From: DASYXT01 sp035934555
GTDB lineage: Bacteria; Verrucomicrobiota; Verrucomicrobiia; Limisphaerales; UBA8199
Direction: 5' to 3'
Length of the DNA stretch: 64,000 bases
Assembly: GCA_035934555.1 (NCBI GenBank)
Contig: DASYXT010000097.1
Coordinates: forward strand, 1 to 64,000
This document shows, piece by piece, positions 23,133 to 30,998 of this stretch (within the stretch, counting starts at the first letter, position 1; each line of letters opens with the position of its first letter). The position numbers and the translations under genes are program-made. Below the pieces are notes generated by a model. That model saw only the letters and a program-made list of their open reading frames with translations, was not told the DNA's origin and made no database searches.

Positions 23133-23882
23133 GTGAAGAATCAGGGGCCATTACTAATTCTGGGCGCCCTGGCGGCCGCGGCTCTTTGGTATTTCACCAA
23201 AGGCCGCAACGCCACGGCGGCCAGAGCCAACGCCCAGCCGGCGGGCGGGGGCGGTGGTATCGCTCCCTCGGCAACCGGGCTCAATTACGTGCCGGTCCCC
23301 GCTGCTGGCCAGCCCATCGCCTACGCCGGCGCGCCCGTGCCGAGTCTGGGCACGAGCTTGGCCCTCGCCGGCCAGAGCACGCTGCAAAACATCCTGGGCA
23401 GCCTTTCCAACGCCGGCTTGAACGCCTTGGGCATTAGAACAGCCCAGCCAGCCCAAGGCAGCCAGAGCCAGAGCAGCAGCAGCGGCGGTACTCAACACAG
23501 CCCGTTTAGTTTCGGCGGTGGCGCCTCGCCAGCCTTGGGGAGCAACAGCGGCAGAAGCAGCACAAGCACGAGCATCCCGCAGCAACAGCCTACGGCGCCC
23601 AACCAGATTGACCAGGGCTCCAGCGCCTGGACCGATCCGGCAACCGGCATCACCTACGACACCAACGGCAATGTGCTGGGCGTCGGCGGCTCCGAAGGCG
23701 GTTATCCCGTCAGCGTCGATCCCAGCACAATAGACGGTGCTACGCTCTCTTCACCGGAAAACGCCAACGCTTACGGCGCCGGGTACGGGGATTATTCCCT
23801 GAGCACCTATGACGTCAATGCGGGTGACGCCTCAGCGGGGTTTGACCCCAACGCCGGCCTGGACAGCGGCACATTGTATTAA
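23133..23882 (+). CDS. Prophage N-anchored virion-type protein, Gly/Ser-rich
   Basis: 249 residues from the GTG at 23133. A signal-anchor helix (GPLLILGALAAAALWYF) is followed by a long Gly/Ser/Gln/Ala low-complexity part (residues ~100-170) and a Tyr/Asp-rich C-terminus (YGAGYGDYSLSTYDVN). It resembles the membrane-anchored tails near the vertices of membrane-containing phages. No domain is recognised. Confidence 0.6.
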   Translation: MKNQGPLLILGALAAAALWYFTKGRNATAARANAQPAGGGGGIAPSATGLNYVPVPAAGQPIAYAGAPVPSLGTSLALAGQSTLQNILGSLSNAGLNALGIRTAQPAQGSQSQSSSSGGTQHSPFSFGGGASPALGSNSGRSSTSTSIPQQQPTAPNQIDQGSSAWTDPATGITYDTNGNVLGVGGSEGGYPVSVDPSTIDGATLSSPENANAYGAGYGDYSLSTYDVNAGDASAGFDPNAGLDSGTLY

Positions 23883-23887
23883 TTTTT

Positions 23888-24400
23888 ATGCCTCAACCCA
23901 ATCCCTATGACGTGATCGTGCCGATGGTGACCGGCATTCCGACGCGGGTCAAAGCCTCGGGGATTATCGTGATCACTGCCAACAATGTCAGTGGCACTTT
24001 TGTTTTTTACGGCAGCGATCATAAGCAAACGCGGGTGGCGCTGACCGTCACCAACATGGACGCGGCCAATGCGATCTACCTGGCCACGTTGGCAGGCGCC
24101 GTTTGGGCCGTGATCTATCCCCAGCGCGCTTTCACCCTGGTCTGTTCGGATGACTTCCAGATTTTGAATCCGAACGGAGTCAACGTGAACGCGTGCGTTG
24201 CCGAGCAATATCCCGACACTGGCAATTTGCACACTAATTGGCCGGTGTTCGGCGTGCCTGCCCGCAGTGCGGCAGCGCCTGGCGCTGGCGGCGGCGGCGG
24301 GGCTGTTTCAGGGGGCGGCGGCACGGCTGGCGCAAGCCCTAGCGGTGCATTGACCACCCCGCACACAGGCGCGTCACGCGGCTCAGGCCAGGTGCGATGA
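23888..24400 (+). CDS. Prophage beta-rich virion protein, candidate vertex (penton) protein
   Basis: 170 residues. Residues 1-115 are strand-rich (GIIVITANNVSGTFVFYGS, RVALTVTNMDAANAIYLATL, AFTLVCSDDFQILNPNG), consistent with a single jelly-roll. A Gly-rich flexible tail follows. Size and place between the capsid protein and the spike fit a vertex base protein, but no sequence signature proves it. The TGA overlaps the next ATG. Confidence 0.5.
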   Translation: MPQPNPYDVIVPMVTGIPTRVKASGIIVITANNVSGTFVFYGSDHKQTRVALTVTNMDAANAIYLATLAGAVWAVIYPQRAFTLVCSDDFQILNPNGVNVNACVAEQYPDTGNLHTNWPVFGVPARSAAAPGAGGGGGAVSGGGGTAGASPSGALTTPHTGASRGSGQVR

Positions 24401-24576
24401 ACTTCAACGCGCAAATGACAGTAGCCGGCCCGAATCGCGTCAATACAGAGCACGATCCCAGCGCGTTCAAATGGAGCGCCGGCGGCAACCAGCATATCGT
24501 CAACCCGTACCCGATCTCCGATGAGGCAGGGAGCATTCTTGAAGATGAAACCGCCACCCCGATCACCATCCAGTAA
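24397..24576 (+). CDS. Prophage small protein of unknown function
   Basis: 59 residues beginning in the ATGA overlap with the preceding gene (MNFNAQMTVAGPNR) and ending in ATPITIQ. It has no membrane helix and is rich in Asn, Asp and Pro. The next gene starts inside its 3' end at 24545, in another frame, so the three are translationally linked. The function is unknown. Confidence 0.55.
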   Translation: MNFNAQMTVAGPNRVNTEHDPSAFKWSAGGNQHIVNPYPISDEAGSILEDETATPITIQ

Positions 24577-26695
24577 GCCTCGAGTACTGCTGGCTCTGGC
24601 GTTGAGTGCCGGCGTTTTGATGGGCCTGGTCAGTCACAGCCAGGCCGCCTCAAGCACACCGATCAGCAGTGAGCCGGTGGCAACCACGGTCATCACCAAC
24701 GATGACCTGTTAATTAATCAGACGAATCTTGGTAGCGGGACCTGGACTACCAGGCGCGCGACCATCCAGAAGGTTTTGACTTCAACGGCTGGTGTGCAAG
24801 GCGCCGTTGCCTCGGCCCTAGTCATTGACCCGAGGGCCTATGGCGCCAAGTGCGACCTAAGCACGGACGATAGCCTGGCCTTTTCCAATGCCTTTTACGT
24901 TGCCAGCGGTAATGGCGGTGAGCTCCGCATCCCTTACCCCGGCCTGGTCACTACCTGGATTTTCACCAACACCGCCAATTCAGGCACGGGCAACGCACGG
25001 CTGATCGGCGCGACGCCGCAAACGACCTTGCAGTTTAACGCGGCCGGGGGCTCGGGGACTTTTTTGACCTTCATTCACGGGATGGACATTGAAAACCTGA
25101 CCATCAGCGGCCCAGGCCAGAACGTCGGCAACTGGTGGGCTGTGGAGTACACCAACACCACCGACAAGTGCTTGCTCAAAAATGTGACGTTTCAGAACTG
25201 GAGCGGAGTCCCTCTGTGGGTTGATGACACCTCTTACTGCAACTTTCAGGACCTCTATTTTAAGAACTGCCATTACGGCATTCGCAACGGCGGCTATAGC
25301 GACGATCAAGACTGGCGCTTTAACGGTTGGAGCACGACAAATCTTTTCGATACCGGCTTTCCCTCCGGCCTGGGCGGCAACAACCGCATGAACGCCGGCC
25401 ACTTAAAAGTGGGCAGCGAACACGCCGAGGAAACCGTCATCATCGGCAATTCCACTTACGGGATGGACATTCAGCAGTACGCGGAGAACTACACCAACGC
25501 GGTTCTGGACATTGGCCACGACCCGGCCGAGTACGGCACGATGGACAGCACCAACGGCATTAGCCCGGGGTGCATTTTATTCCATCACAGTTATTGCCAG
25601 GGCTCGCTTAACCCGCTGCAAGACGTGCGGCTCTGGATTGCCAACCAGGGATTGACCGTTGATGGCGTGAGAAGCGAACAGACCGCGACCGGTCACCCGG
25701 TGGTACATATCATGAACTCGGCGGCGAAGGGTTCACCGATCTGGATTCGCAACGTCAACGCGGATAACAGCCAGCTTTTGAAAGACGATCTGGGCAATAC
25801 GGTGATCGGCTTCCCTTATGACGAACTCAAATTCAACATCGAGGAACGTTATTTTGCTCCCGGCCTGGGCCTGACCACCAACGAACTATTGCGGATAATG
25901 GACCACGCATCCGGGGTCCCGCTCACGCTCAATGGCACCGCTGGCCAATTTCCGATAGCAATCAGCAACGACAACCACGGCCTGTGCATCGCCGGTGGCA
26001 TGCTGAAACTTTGGCAACCTGGCTCAAGCGTACCCGCTCTGCTCATCACCAATAGACAGAGCCCCACCACGAACACTTTTGAAATCCGCAACTACGACGG
26101 CACCCTTCAATTCTCCCTCTCCGGCGACTGGTATGCGGCCAATCAGTTAATGACCATGGGCCAGTATTGGAAATTTTTGACTGATGGCAGCGGCTCACAG
26201 CACCTCATCAACGGCGCTGCCGGAGCCAAAATCTACATTGATAATACCAACTCTAGCGGCACGGGCAGTTCCAGCCTGGCGGTGGTCCAACAGCGCAGTC
26301 CCCCAGCAACGGGCAACATGTTTGAACTGATGAACAGCTCTTTCGTGACCCAGTGGTCAGTGGACAATAATTTTCAGGCCCACGGCGGAGGCACCTACCT
26401 GACCAACAACGTCTCCAGCTCGGCCAGTGACGTCCTGATGGATGCCAGTTATACGCTGCTGAAGCTCTCCGGCGCGCACAAGGCGACCTTGCCCGATTGC
26501 ACCACCAACGCCGGCAGGGAGTTTACGATCAAATGTATCACGGCCGGTACCAACGGCATTTACACCATCAGCAACCAAACCATTGACGGGGTCAACGGGA
26601 CCACAGGCGCCGGATGGACCAACCTGGCCGCGTATTCCTCCGTGACTGTCTGGAGCGATGGCACGCAGTGGTGGGTGAAAAATACTTTTCGGTGA
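24545..26695 (+). CDS. Prophage beta-helix spike (pectate-lyase-like fold) with signal peptide
   Basis: 716 residues from the ATG at 24545. An N-terminal signal (RVLLALALSAGVLMGLVSHS, QA) suggests passage through the inner membrane. The DPRAYGAKCDLSTDDSLAF motif marks the start of a right-handed beta-helix of the Pectate_lyase_3/tailspike class. It is followed by repeated short strands (ENLTISGPGQNVGNWW, then LLKNVTFQNW). The C-terminal ~90 residues (ATLPDCTTNAGREFTIKC, ending in DGTQWWVKNTF) resemble trimerising or chaperone-like tips of phage fibres. It is probably the receptor-binding or capsule-degrading spike. An exported spike is unusual for a virus assembled in the cytoplasm. Confidence 0.75.
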   Translation: MKPPPRSPSSKPRVLLALALSAGVLMGLVSHSQAASSTPISSEPVATTVITNDDLLINQTNLGSGTWTTRRATIQKVLTSTAGVQGAVASALVIDPRAYGAKCDLSTDDSLAFSNAFYVASGNGGELRIPYPGLVTTWIFTNTANSGTGNARLIGATPQTTLQFNAAGGSGTFLTFIHGMDIENLTISGPGQNVGNWWAVEYTNTTDKCLLKNVTFQNWSGVPLWVDDTSYCNFQDLYFKNCHYGIRNGGYSDDQDWRFNGWSTTNLFDTGFPSGLGGNNRMNAGHLKVGSEHAEETVIIGNSTYGMDIQQYAENYTNAVLDIGHDPAEYGTMDSTNGISPGCILFHHSYCQGSLNPLQDVRLWIANQGLTVDGVRSEQTATGHPVVHIMNSAAKGSPIWIRNVNADNSQLLKDDLGNTVIGFPYDELKFNIEERYFAPGLGLTTNELLRIMDHASGVPLTLNGTAGQFPIAISNDNHGLCIAGGMLKLWQPGSSVPALLITNRQSPTTNTFEIRNYDGTLQFSLSGDWYAANQLMTMGQYWKFLTDGSGSQHLINGAAGAKIYIDNTNSSGTGSSSLAVVQQRSPPATGNMFELMNSSFVTQWSVDNNFQAHGGGTYLTNNVSSSASDVLMDASYTLLKLSGAHKATLPDCTTNAGREFTIKCITAGTNGIYTISNQTIDGVNGTTGAGWTNLAAYSSVTVWSDGTQWWVKNTFR

Positions 26696-26698
26696 CCT

Positions 26699-27121
26699 AT
26701 GGCCTGGCTTGGACTCGACAGACTTTTGCTCGGAACGGACCTGACTGCGGAGCAGGCCCGCTCCAACCAGCTTGACCAGCAGAGCGCTGCGGTTGACCAG
26801 CAGCTTGTTGATCAGGGTTACTGGACCCAGAGCCAGGCTGATCAGGCCGCGACTGACCAGGCCCAAGCTGACGCTGCTGCAGGCACTGACAACGTCGTTG
26901 GCGCCGTGGACACCGCTTTCCAGCAAGGCGCCGTCCAGGGCCTGCAAAACGTGCTGGCGCTGCCGGGTCAAGCCGTGGGCGCGGTTGGTAGCGGCGCAAG
27001 CTCTGTCTTGGGCGGGATTCTCAAAAATATTCCCTGGTGGGTGTACGTCGGTTTCGTCGGCTTCATCTTTTTGTGGATGGGGGGTCTGGAGCTTTTGCGA
27101 GGGAGCTTGGCGCGCCGATGA
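26699..27121 (+). CDS. Prophage tail-anchored membrane protein
   Basis: 140 residues. An N-terminal Gln/Asp/Ala-rich helical half (EQARSNQLDQQSAAVDQQLV) is followed by a Gly/Ala hinge and a C-terminal helix (WWVYVGFVGFIFLWMGGLEL). It overlaps the next gene by 4 bp (ATGA). It is likely a virion membrane protein; no family is recognised. Confidence 0.6.
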   Translation: MAWLGLDRLLLGTDLTAEQARSNQLDQQSAAVDQQLVDQGYWTQSQADQAATDQAQADAAAGTDNVVGAVDTAFQQGAVQGLQNVLALPGQAVGAVGSGASSVLGGILKNIPWWVYVGFVGFIFLWMGGLELLRGSLARR

Positions 27122-27306
27122 AAGAATACAGCTATCCCATTTTGCCCATACCGCTGTGGGTTGTGAAAACCCTCTTTGCGGCTGTGCTCTCAATGCAGGC
27201 CTGGAGCCTGCTCGAAATAGTTGCGCTCAAGCAGCACGTGGCCGGGCTTGAAGCGCGAATGGAAATCCTGACCGGCCCACGTAACGTAGCAGCACTCAAC
27301 AAATGA
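27118..27306 (+). CDS. Prophage single-pass membrane protein
   Basis: 62 residues from the ATG in the ATGA overlap. One helix (WVVKTLFAAVLSMQAWSLLE) leads into a short coiled-coil-like segment (IVALKQHVAGLEARMEIL). Its TGA overlaps the holin-like gene's ATG. It may belong to the lysis set because of coupling to the next gene. Confidence 0.6.
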   Translation: MKEYSYPILPIPLWVVKTLFAAVLSMQAWSLLEIVALKQHVAGLEARMEILTGPRNVAALNK

Positions 27307-27902
27307 ACGCATCCTGGAGAACGACATTCTTCGGCCTGGTGGCAGCCATTGGCGGCGCCATCGTAGGCGCTTACCAACTCAAACCCGATCTGTTAGCCAG
27401 TTTCCCGCACTGGCTGCAAGGCGCGGCCTTTTTGGCTTCGGTGATCGGCACGGCGGGCATGGGCCTCTCAGCCCGAGACAACAATGTGACCAGCGAACAA
27501 GCCGGCGCTGGTGGACCAACCAAGGTCAATTTGCCGCTGGCGTTTCTGGTGGCCACCATCGCCATAGCGGGCCTGACGGCCTGCCAGAGCCCGCCACAGC
27601 GCCAGGCGTTCAACGTGGCTTCGGCCCCGGCTGAGACGGCTGACCAGGTCATGAAGGTTTGGGGTGATTACGTCCATCAGTTCCACCCCAGCGCCGCGGC
27701 TGAGCTCCAAGTGTTGCACGCCTACAAAAAGGCCAAAGCGGCCGAGCTCGCCACCATTGACGCTGCCGAGGCCTACGCCAACCAGGTTGGCACCACAAAT
27801 GCGCTCGGGGTCTCCGTGATAAACGCCTTTTCATCGCCCGAAGGACAGCGAGCCCTGGCCGATCTGGTGGCCCTGGTTCAAAGCTTCGGCGTGAAACTCT
27901 GA
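27303..27902 (+). CDS. Prophage holin-like membrane protein with internal lipobox
   Basis: 199 residues. Two short helices (FFGLVAAIGGAIVGAYQL, then GAAFLASVIGTAGMGL) are followed by SARDNNVTSEQAGA, a pattern seen in small phage holins. After that comes a third hydrophobic stretch ending in a perfect lipobox context (ATIAIAGLTACQS) at about residue 99, in mid-protein. The C-terminal ~90 residues are helical and soluble. It could be a fused holin-spanin, or two genes joined by read-through. No start codon convincingly begins the second half. Confidence 0.55.
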   Translation: MNASWRTTFFGLVAAIGGAIVGAYQLKPDLLASFPHWLQGAAFLASVIGTAGMGLSARDNNVTSEQAGAGGPTKVNLPLAFLVATIAIAGLTACQSPPQRQAFNVASAPAETADQVMKVWGDYVHQFHPSAAAELQVLHAYKKAKAAELATIDAAEAYANQVGTTNALGVSVINAFSSPEGQRALADLVALVQSFGVKL

Positions 27903-27912
27903 CAAAAAAACT

Positions 27913-28125
27913 ATGCCCCCCCAAGCAATTCAACTGGGCCTCTTTGTTATCGAAGAGGCGATCACCAACGAACCGGCCATTGCCGCGGCCATCTCCAAGC
28001 TGTTCAGCAAGGGCATTCCCACGGCTCAGGATTGGACCGATCTGCGGGCCAGTGTCGCCAGCGGCGATTACAAGGCTTACGTGCCAGACACGGCGCTGAC
28101 GCCGGACCAACTAGCCAGCGAGTAA
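27913..28125 (+). CDS. Prophage small protein of unknown function
   Basis: 70 residues, all helical, acidic (IQLGLFVIEEAITNEPAIAA, then DWTDLRASVASGDYKAYV). No membrane segment or motif. It follows the holin-like gene by 10 bp and may belong to the same transcript. Confidence 0.5.
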   Translation: MPPQAIQLGLFVIEEAITNEPAIAAAISKLFSKGIPTAQDWTDLRASVASGDYKAYVPDTALTPDQLASE

Positions 28126-28161
28126 AATCTCTCCCCTCCGCAATTCCTAAATTATAAAGAT

Positions 28162-28371
28162 ATGGACAAAACACCCGAACAGTTAGCACTCGAAGCCAAG
28201 CAGAAGGCCGAAACCTTCCGCGCTGGCTTGGTTGAGAAAATCCGCAGCACGGAGCTCGATGCCGAGCCCACGGCCGGAACGGTCATGGCCCGGCTCCTGT
28301 TGCTCGAAAGGGAACTGGCAAGCCAAAAGTTCCCCTTCACGCAACCTGAGGCGGCAACCCAAACCAAGTAA
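28162..28371 (+). CDS. Prophage small charged helical protein
   Basis: 69 residues, helical and highly charged (PEQLALEAKQKAETFRAGLV), with an ERELASQKFPF end. AT-rich leader AAATTATAAAGAT precedes the ATG. No family is recognised. Confidence 0.5.
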   Translation: MDKTPEQLALEAKQKAETFRAGLVEKIRSTELDAEPTAGTVMARLLLLERELASQKFPFTQPEAATQTK

Positions 28372-28376
28372 GCGCT

Positions 28377-28757
28377 ATGCCTGTTGTCCGCAGAACGCTG
28401 CTGAGCAAAACGCTGCCGCTGGGCACGGTCCGAACCAACCTGAGCAAGCCCAGCTATGCGCTGGGCTCTGTGGCGCATCGTCTGTCTGCGCAGGGGCTCT
28501 CTCCTGCCCAGGTGGACGCGCGTCACCCCAGGCCGGCCGCCAGTCGCGGTGCGGGCTATGCCGCAGCGCCTCAGCGCTCAGCCACGGCCCACGCCGCGGC
28601 GACAGCAGCAGCGATTGACAAAGCTACGCTGTTGCGCACCGGCCATGCCCCGTTGCAAAGCCATTCAGTCGCGCCCAACCCGGCAGCTTATGCGGGCAGG
28701 CGCGCTGGTGGTCACGCTGGGGGCCATGGCGGAACCAGCGGCGGCGGTCACCATTAA
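28377..28757 (+). CDS. Prophage basic Ala/Gly/His-rich protein
   Basis: 126 residues, strongly basic (RRTLLSKTLPLGTVRTNLSK), with an alanine-rich helix and a Gly/His-rich C-terminus (GHAGGHGGTSGGGHH). The charge suggests binding to DNA or the capsid interior. No known family. Confidence 0.5.
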   Translation: MPVVRRTLLSKTLPLGTVRTNLSKPSYALGSVAHRLSAQGLSPAQVDARHPRPAASRGAGYAAAPQRSATAHAAATAAAIDKATLLRTGHAPLQSHSVAPNPAAYAGRRAGGHAGGHGGTSGGGHH

Positions 28758-28771
28758 AGGTTACTCAGGCC

Positions 28772-29341
28772 GTGAAGGCCGGCTTAATCCTGGCGCTGGG
28801 AGCTGGAGCCGTGCTCTGGCTTCTAAGCCGGCGCCAGTCTCAAGCTGCGCCCCAATCTGCCGGTGGCGTGGCGCCAGCCCTGGCGGGGAACTATTCTCCG
28901 CTCTCGGCTTATGACGTGGCCTCTGGCCGTGCTCCTGCAGCAGCGCCAGGCGTGACCACCGCGACCGGCAGCGCTCAAGGCCCTGGGGGACGCCTGGCTG
29001 CACTCTACGCCAGCGATTACTATTACGGGGGCGTCTTGCATCACGTGCCGGTTCGCAACAATCCAGGCCCCTCTTCCTGGTTCACCCAAGAGGCCGCCCC
29101 GCTCATGAACGTTGCGAGCTACAAACCCAATAGCGGTTACTCCTTTTCCGATATGCTTTTCAACCAGGCCCACGCCGCCTTGAGCACCGACAGCGGCAAC
29201 ACGGCTTACGTGCCGGAGCAGCCGGTTGAACCAGGCCTGCAATCCGCCATCGACACCTACATGCAACAGCCGTTAGTGGGCGATCCCAACTCGGAGAGCG
29301 GCGGGGGCGTCGGCACTATCGAAAGGACCTACGACAGATGA
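28772..29341 (+). CDS. Prophage N-anchored membrane protein
   Basis: 189 residues from a GTG. A first helix (MKAGLILALGAGAVLWLL) ends in SRR, then an Ala/Gly/Pro region and a folded part with YYYGGVLHHVPVRNN and SGYSFSDMLFNQAHA. It overlaps the next gene by 4 bp. Like the 23133 gene it has one N-terminal anchor, so it is probably a virion membrane component. Confidence 0.55.
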   Translation: MKAGLILALGAGAVLWLLSRRQSQAAPQSAGGVAPALAGNYSPLSAYDVASGRAPAAAPGVTTATGSAQGPGGRLAALYASDYYYGGVLHHVPVRNNPGPSSWFTQEAAPLMNVASYKPNSGYSFSDMLFNQAHAALSTDSGNTAYVPEQPVEPGLQSAIDTYMQQPLVGDPNSESGGGVGTIERTYDR

Positions 29342-29505
29342 ACGCTGAACGAACTCAACGCATTTTGGTTTTGCTCACCTTCCTGGGCATGGTCGGGCTG
29401 TACGTCGGAGCATACCTGGCTTACCAGAAATACCAGAGCTACCAAACCACCTTGCAACAGCGCGGCACAGTGGGCGGGATTCTGTCGATCCTCACCGGCC
29501 ACTAA
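29338..29505 (+). CDS. Prophage 55-residue membrane protein
   Basis: It starts in the ATGA overlap with the preceding gene. One helix (ILVLLTFLGMVGLYVGAYLA) is followed by a Tyr/Gln-rich segment (YQKYQSYQTTLQQ) and ends in SILTGH. It is one of the short virion-membrane-type proteins. Confidence 0.55.
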   Translation: MNAERTQRILVLLTFLGMVGLYVGAYLAYQKYQSYQTTLQQRGTVGGILSILTGH

Positions 29506-29528
29506 AGTCGGCATGGCCGCTGCTCTCT

Positions 29529-29777
29529 TTGGCCACCGTGATTAGACCAACCTGCCAGACCTGCCGCCACTTCAAACAGCTTGAGGGCTCAGACGGCGAA
29601 TGCCGCGCTCACGTCCCCAACGTTCTGACTATCCCGGCCACGGAAAAAATTAGCGGCCGGGCCATGGTTCAAAAAGTCAGCTACTGGCCTCCGGCCAATG
29701 AGAATCTCTGGTGTGGCGAGCACCAGCCCAGGATACATTTTGCCGAGCCCAGGACCGTTGGCAACCGGCACGATTGA
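29529..29777 (+). CDS. Prophage small cysteine-containing protein
   Basis: 82 residues from a TTG; a GTG nine bases later is an alternative. Ligand-like residues are CQTCRHF, C in GECRAH and a late WCGEH, which could bind zinc or an Fe-S cluster. The rest is PATEKISGRAMVQKVSYWPP. It is the last rightward gene; its end is 9 bp from the end of the integrase gene, with which it converges. Confidence 0.5.
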   Translation: MATVIRPTCQTCRHFKQLEGSDGECRAHVPNVLTIPATEKISGRAMVQKVSYWPPANENLWCGEHQPRIHFAEPRTVGNRHD

Positions 29778-29786
29778 AAGTGCGAC

Positions 29787-30773
29787 TCATCCAGACGCCG
29801 GAACAATCGCCCAATATTCCTGTTGCGCGGCCGGCGTCACGAGCTCGCGGTAATTGGCAAAGGTCATCTGCTCCGTGTGCCCGGCTTCCAGCGCTGTTCG
29901 GCTCGCGTTCCGGTACTTCGCCAGGTGATAGCTAACGAAACTGTGCCGGGTAACGTTGTGCTCCCACTCGATCCCGTGCTCAGTTTTCAATGCCTCAGAG
30001 AAAAAGCGCATCCGATTATTAATGTCGTGCAGCGGCAACTTGCCCCCGAGCTCAAGCCAGGCTTTCAGGTTCGGCTCAACTGTGACCAGGCGGCGCTGCC
30101 GAGTCTTGGCCTTGGCAGCGGTCACTTCAATAAACCCCTGCTCAACGCAAACCTCTTTTTCCTCGAGGCGCGCCACTTCTGACGAGCGCAACCCGGCAAA
30201 GTAGCGAATAGCCAGCGCCCGGCAGACGTTCAAGTCTCGTTTGCGTCCCAACTCCAAAGCCAGGCGCGCCTGTTCCGGCGTGTGGATCCGTGGTGGCTTG
30301 CCCAGGATGGTTGGCAACTCGACGGCCCGGGCTGGATTGTGACTGACCAGGCCGCGCTTGATCAGCCAGTTGAACAAAATCGAAACGTCAGTGAGGTAAC
30401 CCTTCTGCGTGCGCGGCGCCCACTTGTTGGTCTGCAACCATTTTTCGAGCTCGGCCGGAACTACAGAGCGGACCTGCTTATCGGAGCGGCCCTTGGAAAA
30501 ACTCCGCAGTGAAACGCGGAGCGCTTGCAAATAGCGGTCAGATTTTCCGGCGCGGGCTTTGAGCAAGAGAAACTCTTTGATGGCCTGGCTGACGGTCAGA
30601 TCGTCGGGAAAGGGAAGGATGAACCCCGCGGGCAGTGTCAGCGCTGACGATGCGGGCAGGGCAGAAGTGGCGCCCGTTGCTTTTTGCAACAGTTGGCCGG
30701 CCTGCACCAAGGCAGCGCCGGCCGCAACGAGCGCCCGAGCCAGAGACAAGTACGCTTCCGAGGGCTCGGCCAT
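29787..30773 (-). CDS. int: Tyrosine integrase of the prophage
   Basis: 328 residues. The N-terminal SAM-like core-binding domain spans residues ~55-150 (DDLTVSQAIKEFLLLKARAG). The catalytic set is R196 (AGLRSSEVARL), a lysine around 221-223, H272 and R276 in HNVTRHSF, H299 in GHT, and Y308 as the likely nucleophile (FANYREL). It begins 20 bp inside attR and reads away from tRNA-Leu, the usual place for an integrase that uses a tRNA 3' end. It should catalyse integration and, with a directionality factor, excision. Confidence 0.93.
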   Translation of the reverse strand: MAEPSEAYLSLARALVAAGAALVQAGQLLQKATGATSALPASSALTLPAGFILPFPDDLTVSQAIKEFLLLKARAGKSDRYLQALRVSLRSFSKGRSDKQVRSVVPAELEKWLQTNKWAPRTQKGYLTDVSILFNWLIKRGLVSHNPARAVELPTILGKPPRIHTPEQARLALELGRKRDLNVCRALAIRYFAGLRSSEVARLEEKEVCVEQGFIEVTAAKAKTRQRRLVTVEPNLKAWLELGGKLPLHDINNRMRFFSEALKTEHGIEWEHNVTRHSFVSYHLAKYRNASRTALEAGHTEQMTFANYRELVTPAAQQEYWAIVPASG

Positions 30774-30793
30774 CGCTAACCCATTGCCGGGGG

Positions 30794-30816
30794 TGGTGCC
30801 CGCGACAGGACTTGAA
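30794..30816. repeat. attR (23-bp core repeat) within tRNA-Leu
   Basis: Identical to 13910-13932. It covers the encoded CCA, the discriminator, the 3' acceptor strand and part of the T-arm of the intact tRNA-Leu, so integration leaves the tRNA functional on this side. Confidence 0.92.
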
Positions 30817-30878
30817 CCTGTACGATGTTACTCACTAGAACCTGAATCTAGCGCGTCTGCCAATTCCGCCACGCGGGC
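30794..30878 (-). tRNA. tRNA-Leu (anticodon CAG)
   Basis: Transcribed leftwards. The acceptor stem is GCCCGCG with CGCGGGC, discriminator A and an encoded CCA. The D-arm has TGGCGGAATTGGCAGACGC, the anticodon stem-loop CTAGATTCAGGTTCTAG gives CAG, a long variable arm follows (TGAGTAACATCGTA), and the T-arm is CAGGTTCAAGTCCTG. The long variable arm and the identity fit leucine. It is the attachment site of the prophage. Confidence 0.95.
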
Positions 30879-30998
30879 AAACCAACAGGAATTACTATGG
30901 CAGAATTCACCTCGGCGGCAAGACGATTCGGGAGAGACGATTCGCGAGAGGCCAAGAATCCAACAGAACCAAGGCCCCGCACGTTGCCGCGCATTTCG

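Larger units (their letters stand above)
13910..30816. mobile_element. Prophage of a tailless double jelly-roll (PM2-like) virus integrated in tRNA-Leu
   Basis: A 16.9-kb element bounded by a perfect 23-bp direct repeat (13910-13932 and 30794-30816). The repeat is the 3' end of tRNA-Leu, and a tyrosine integrase lies just inside the right end. Gene content is viral: repressor-like RHH gene, overlapping early operon, initiator with internal iterons, Dam methylase, packaging ATPase, PM2 P2-like capsid protein, many one-helix membrane proteins, beta-helix spike and holin-like protein. There is no terminase, portal, tape measure or tail gene. The structural genes are intact and free of frameshifts, so the element could be functional. 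No endolysin was recognised. Confidence 0.9.
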
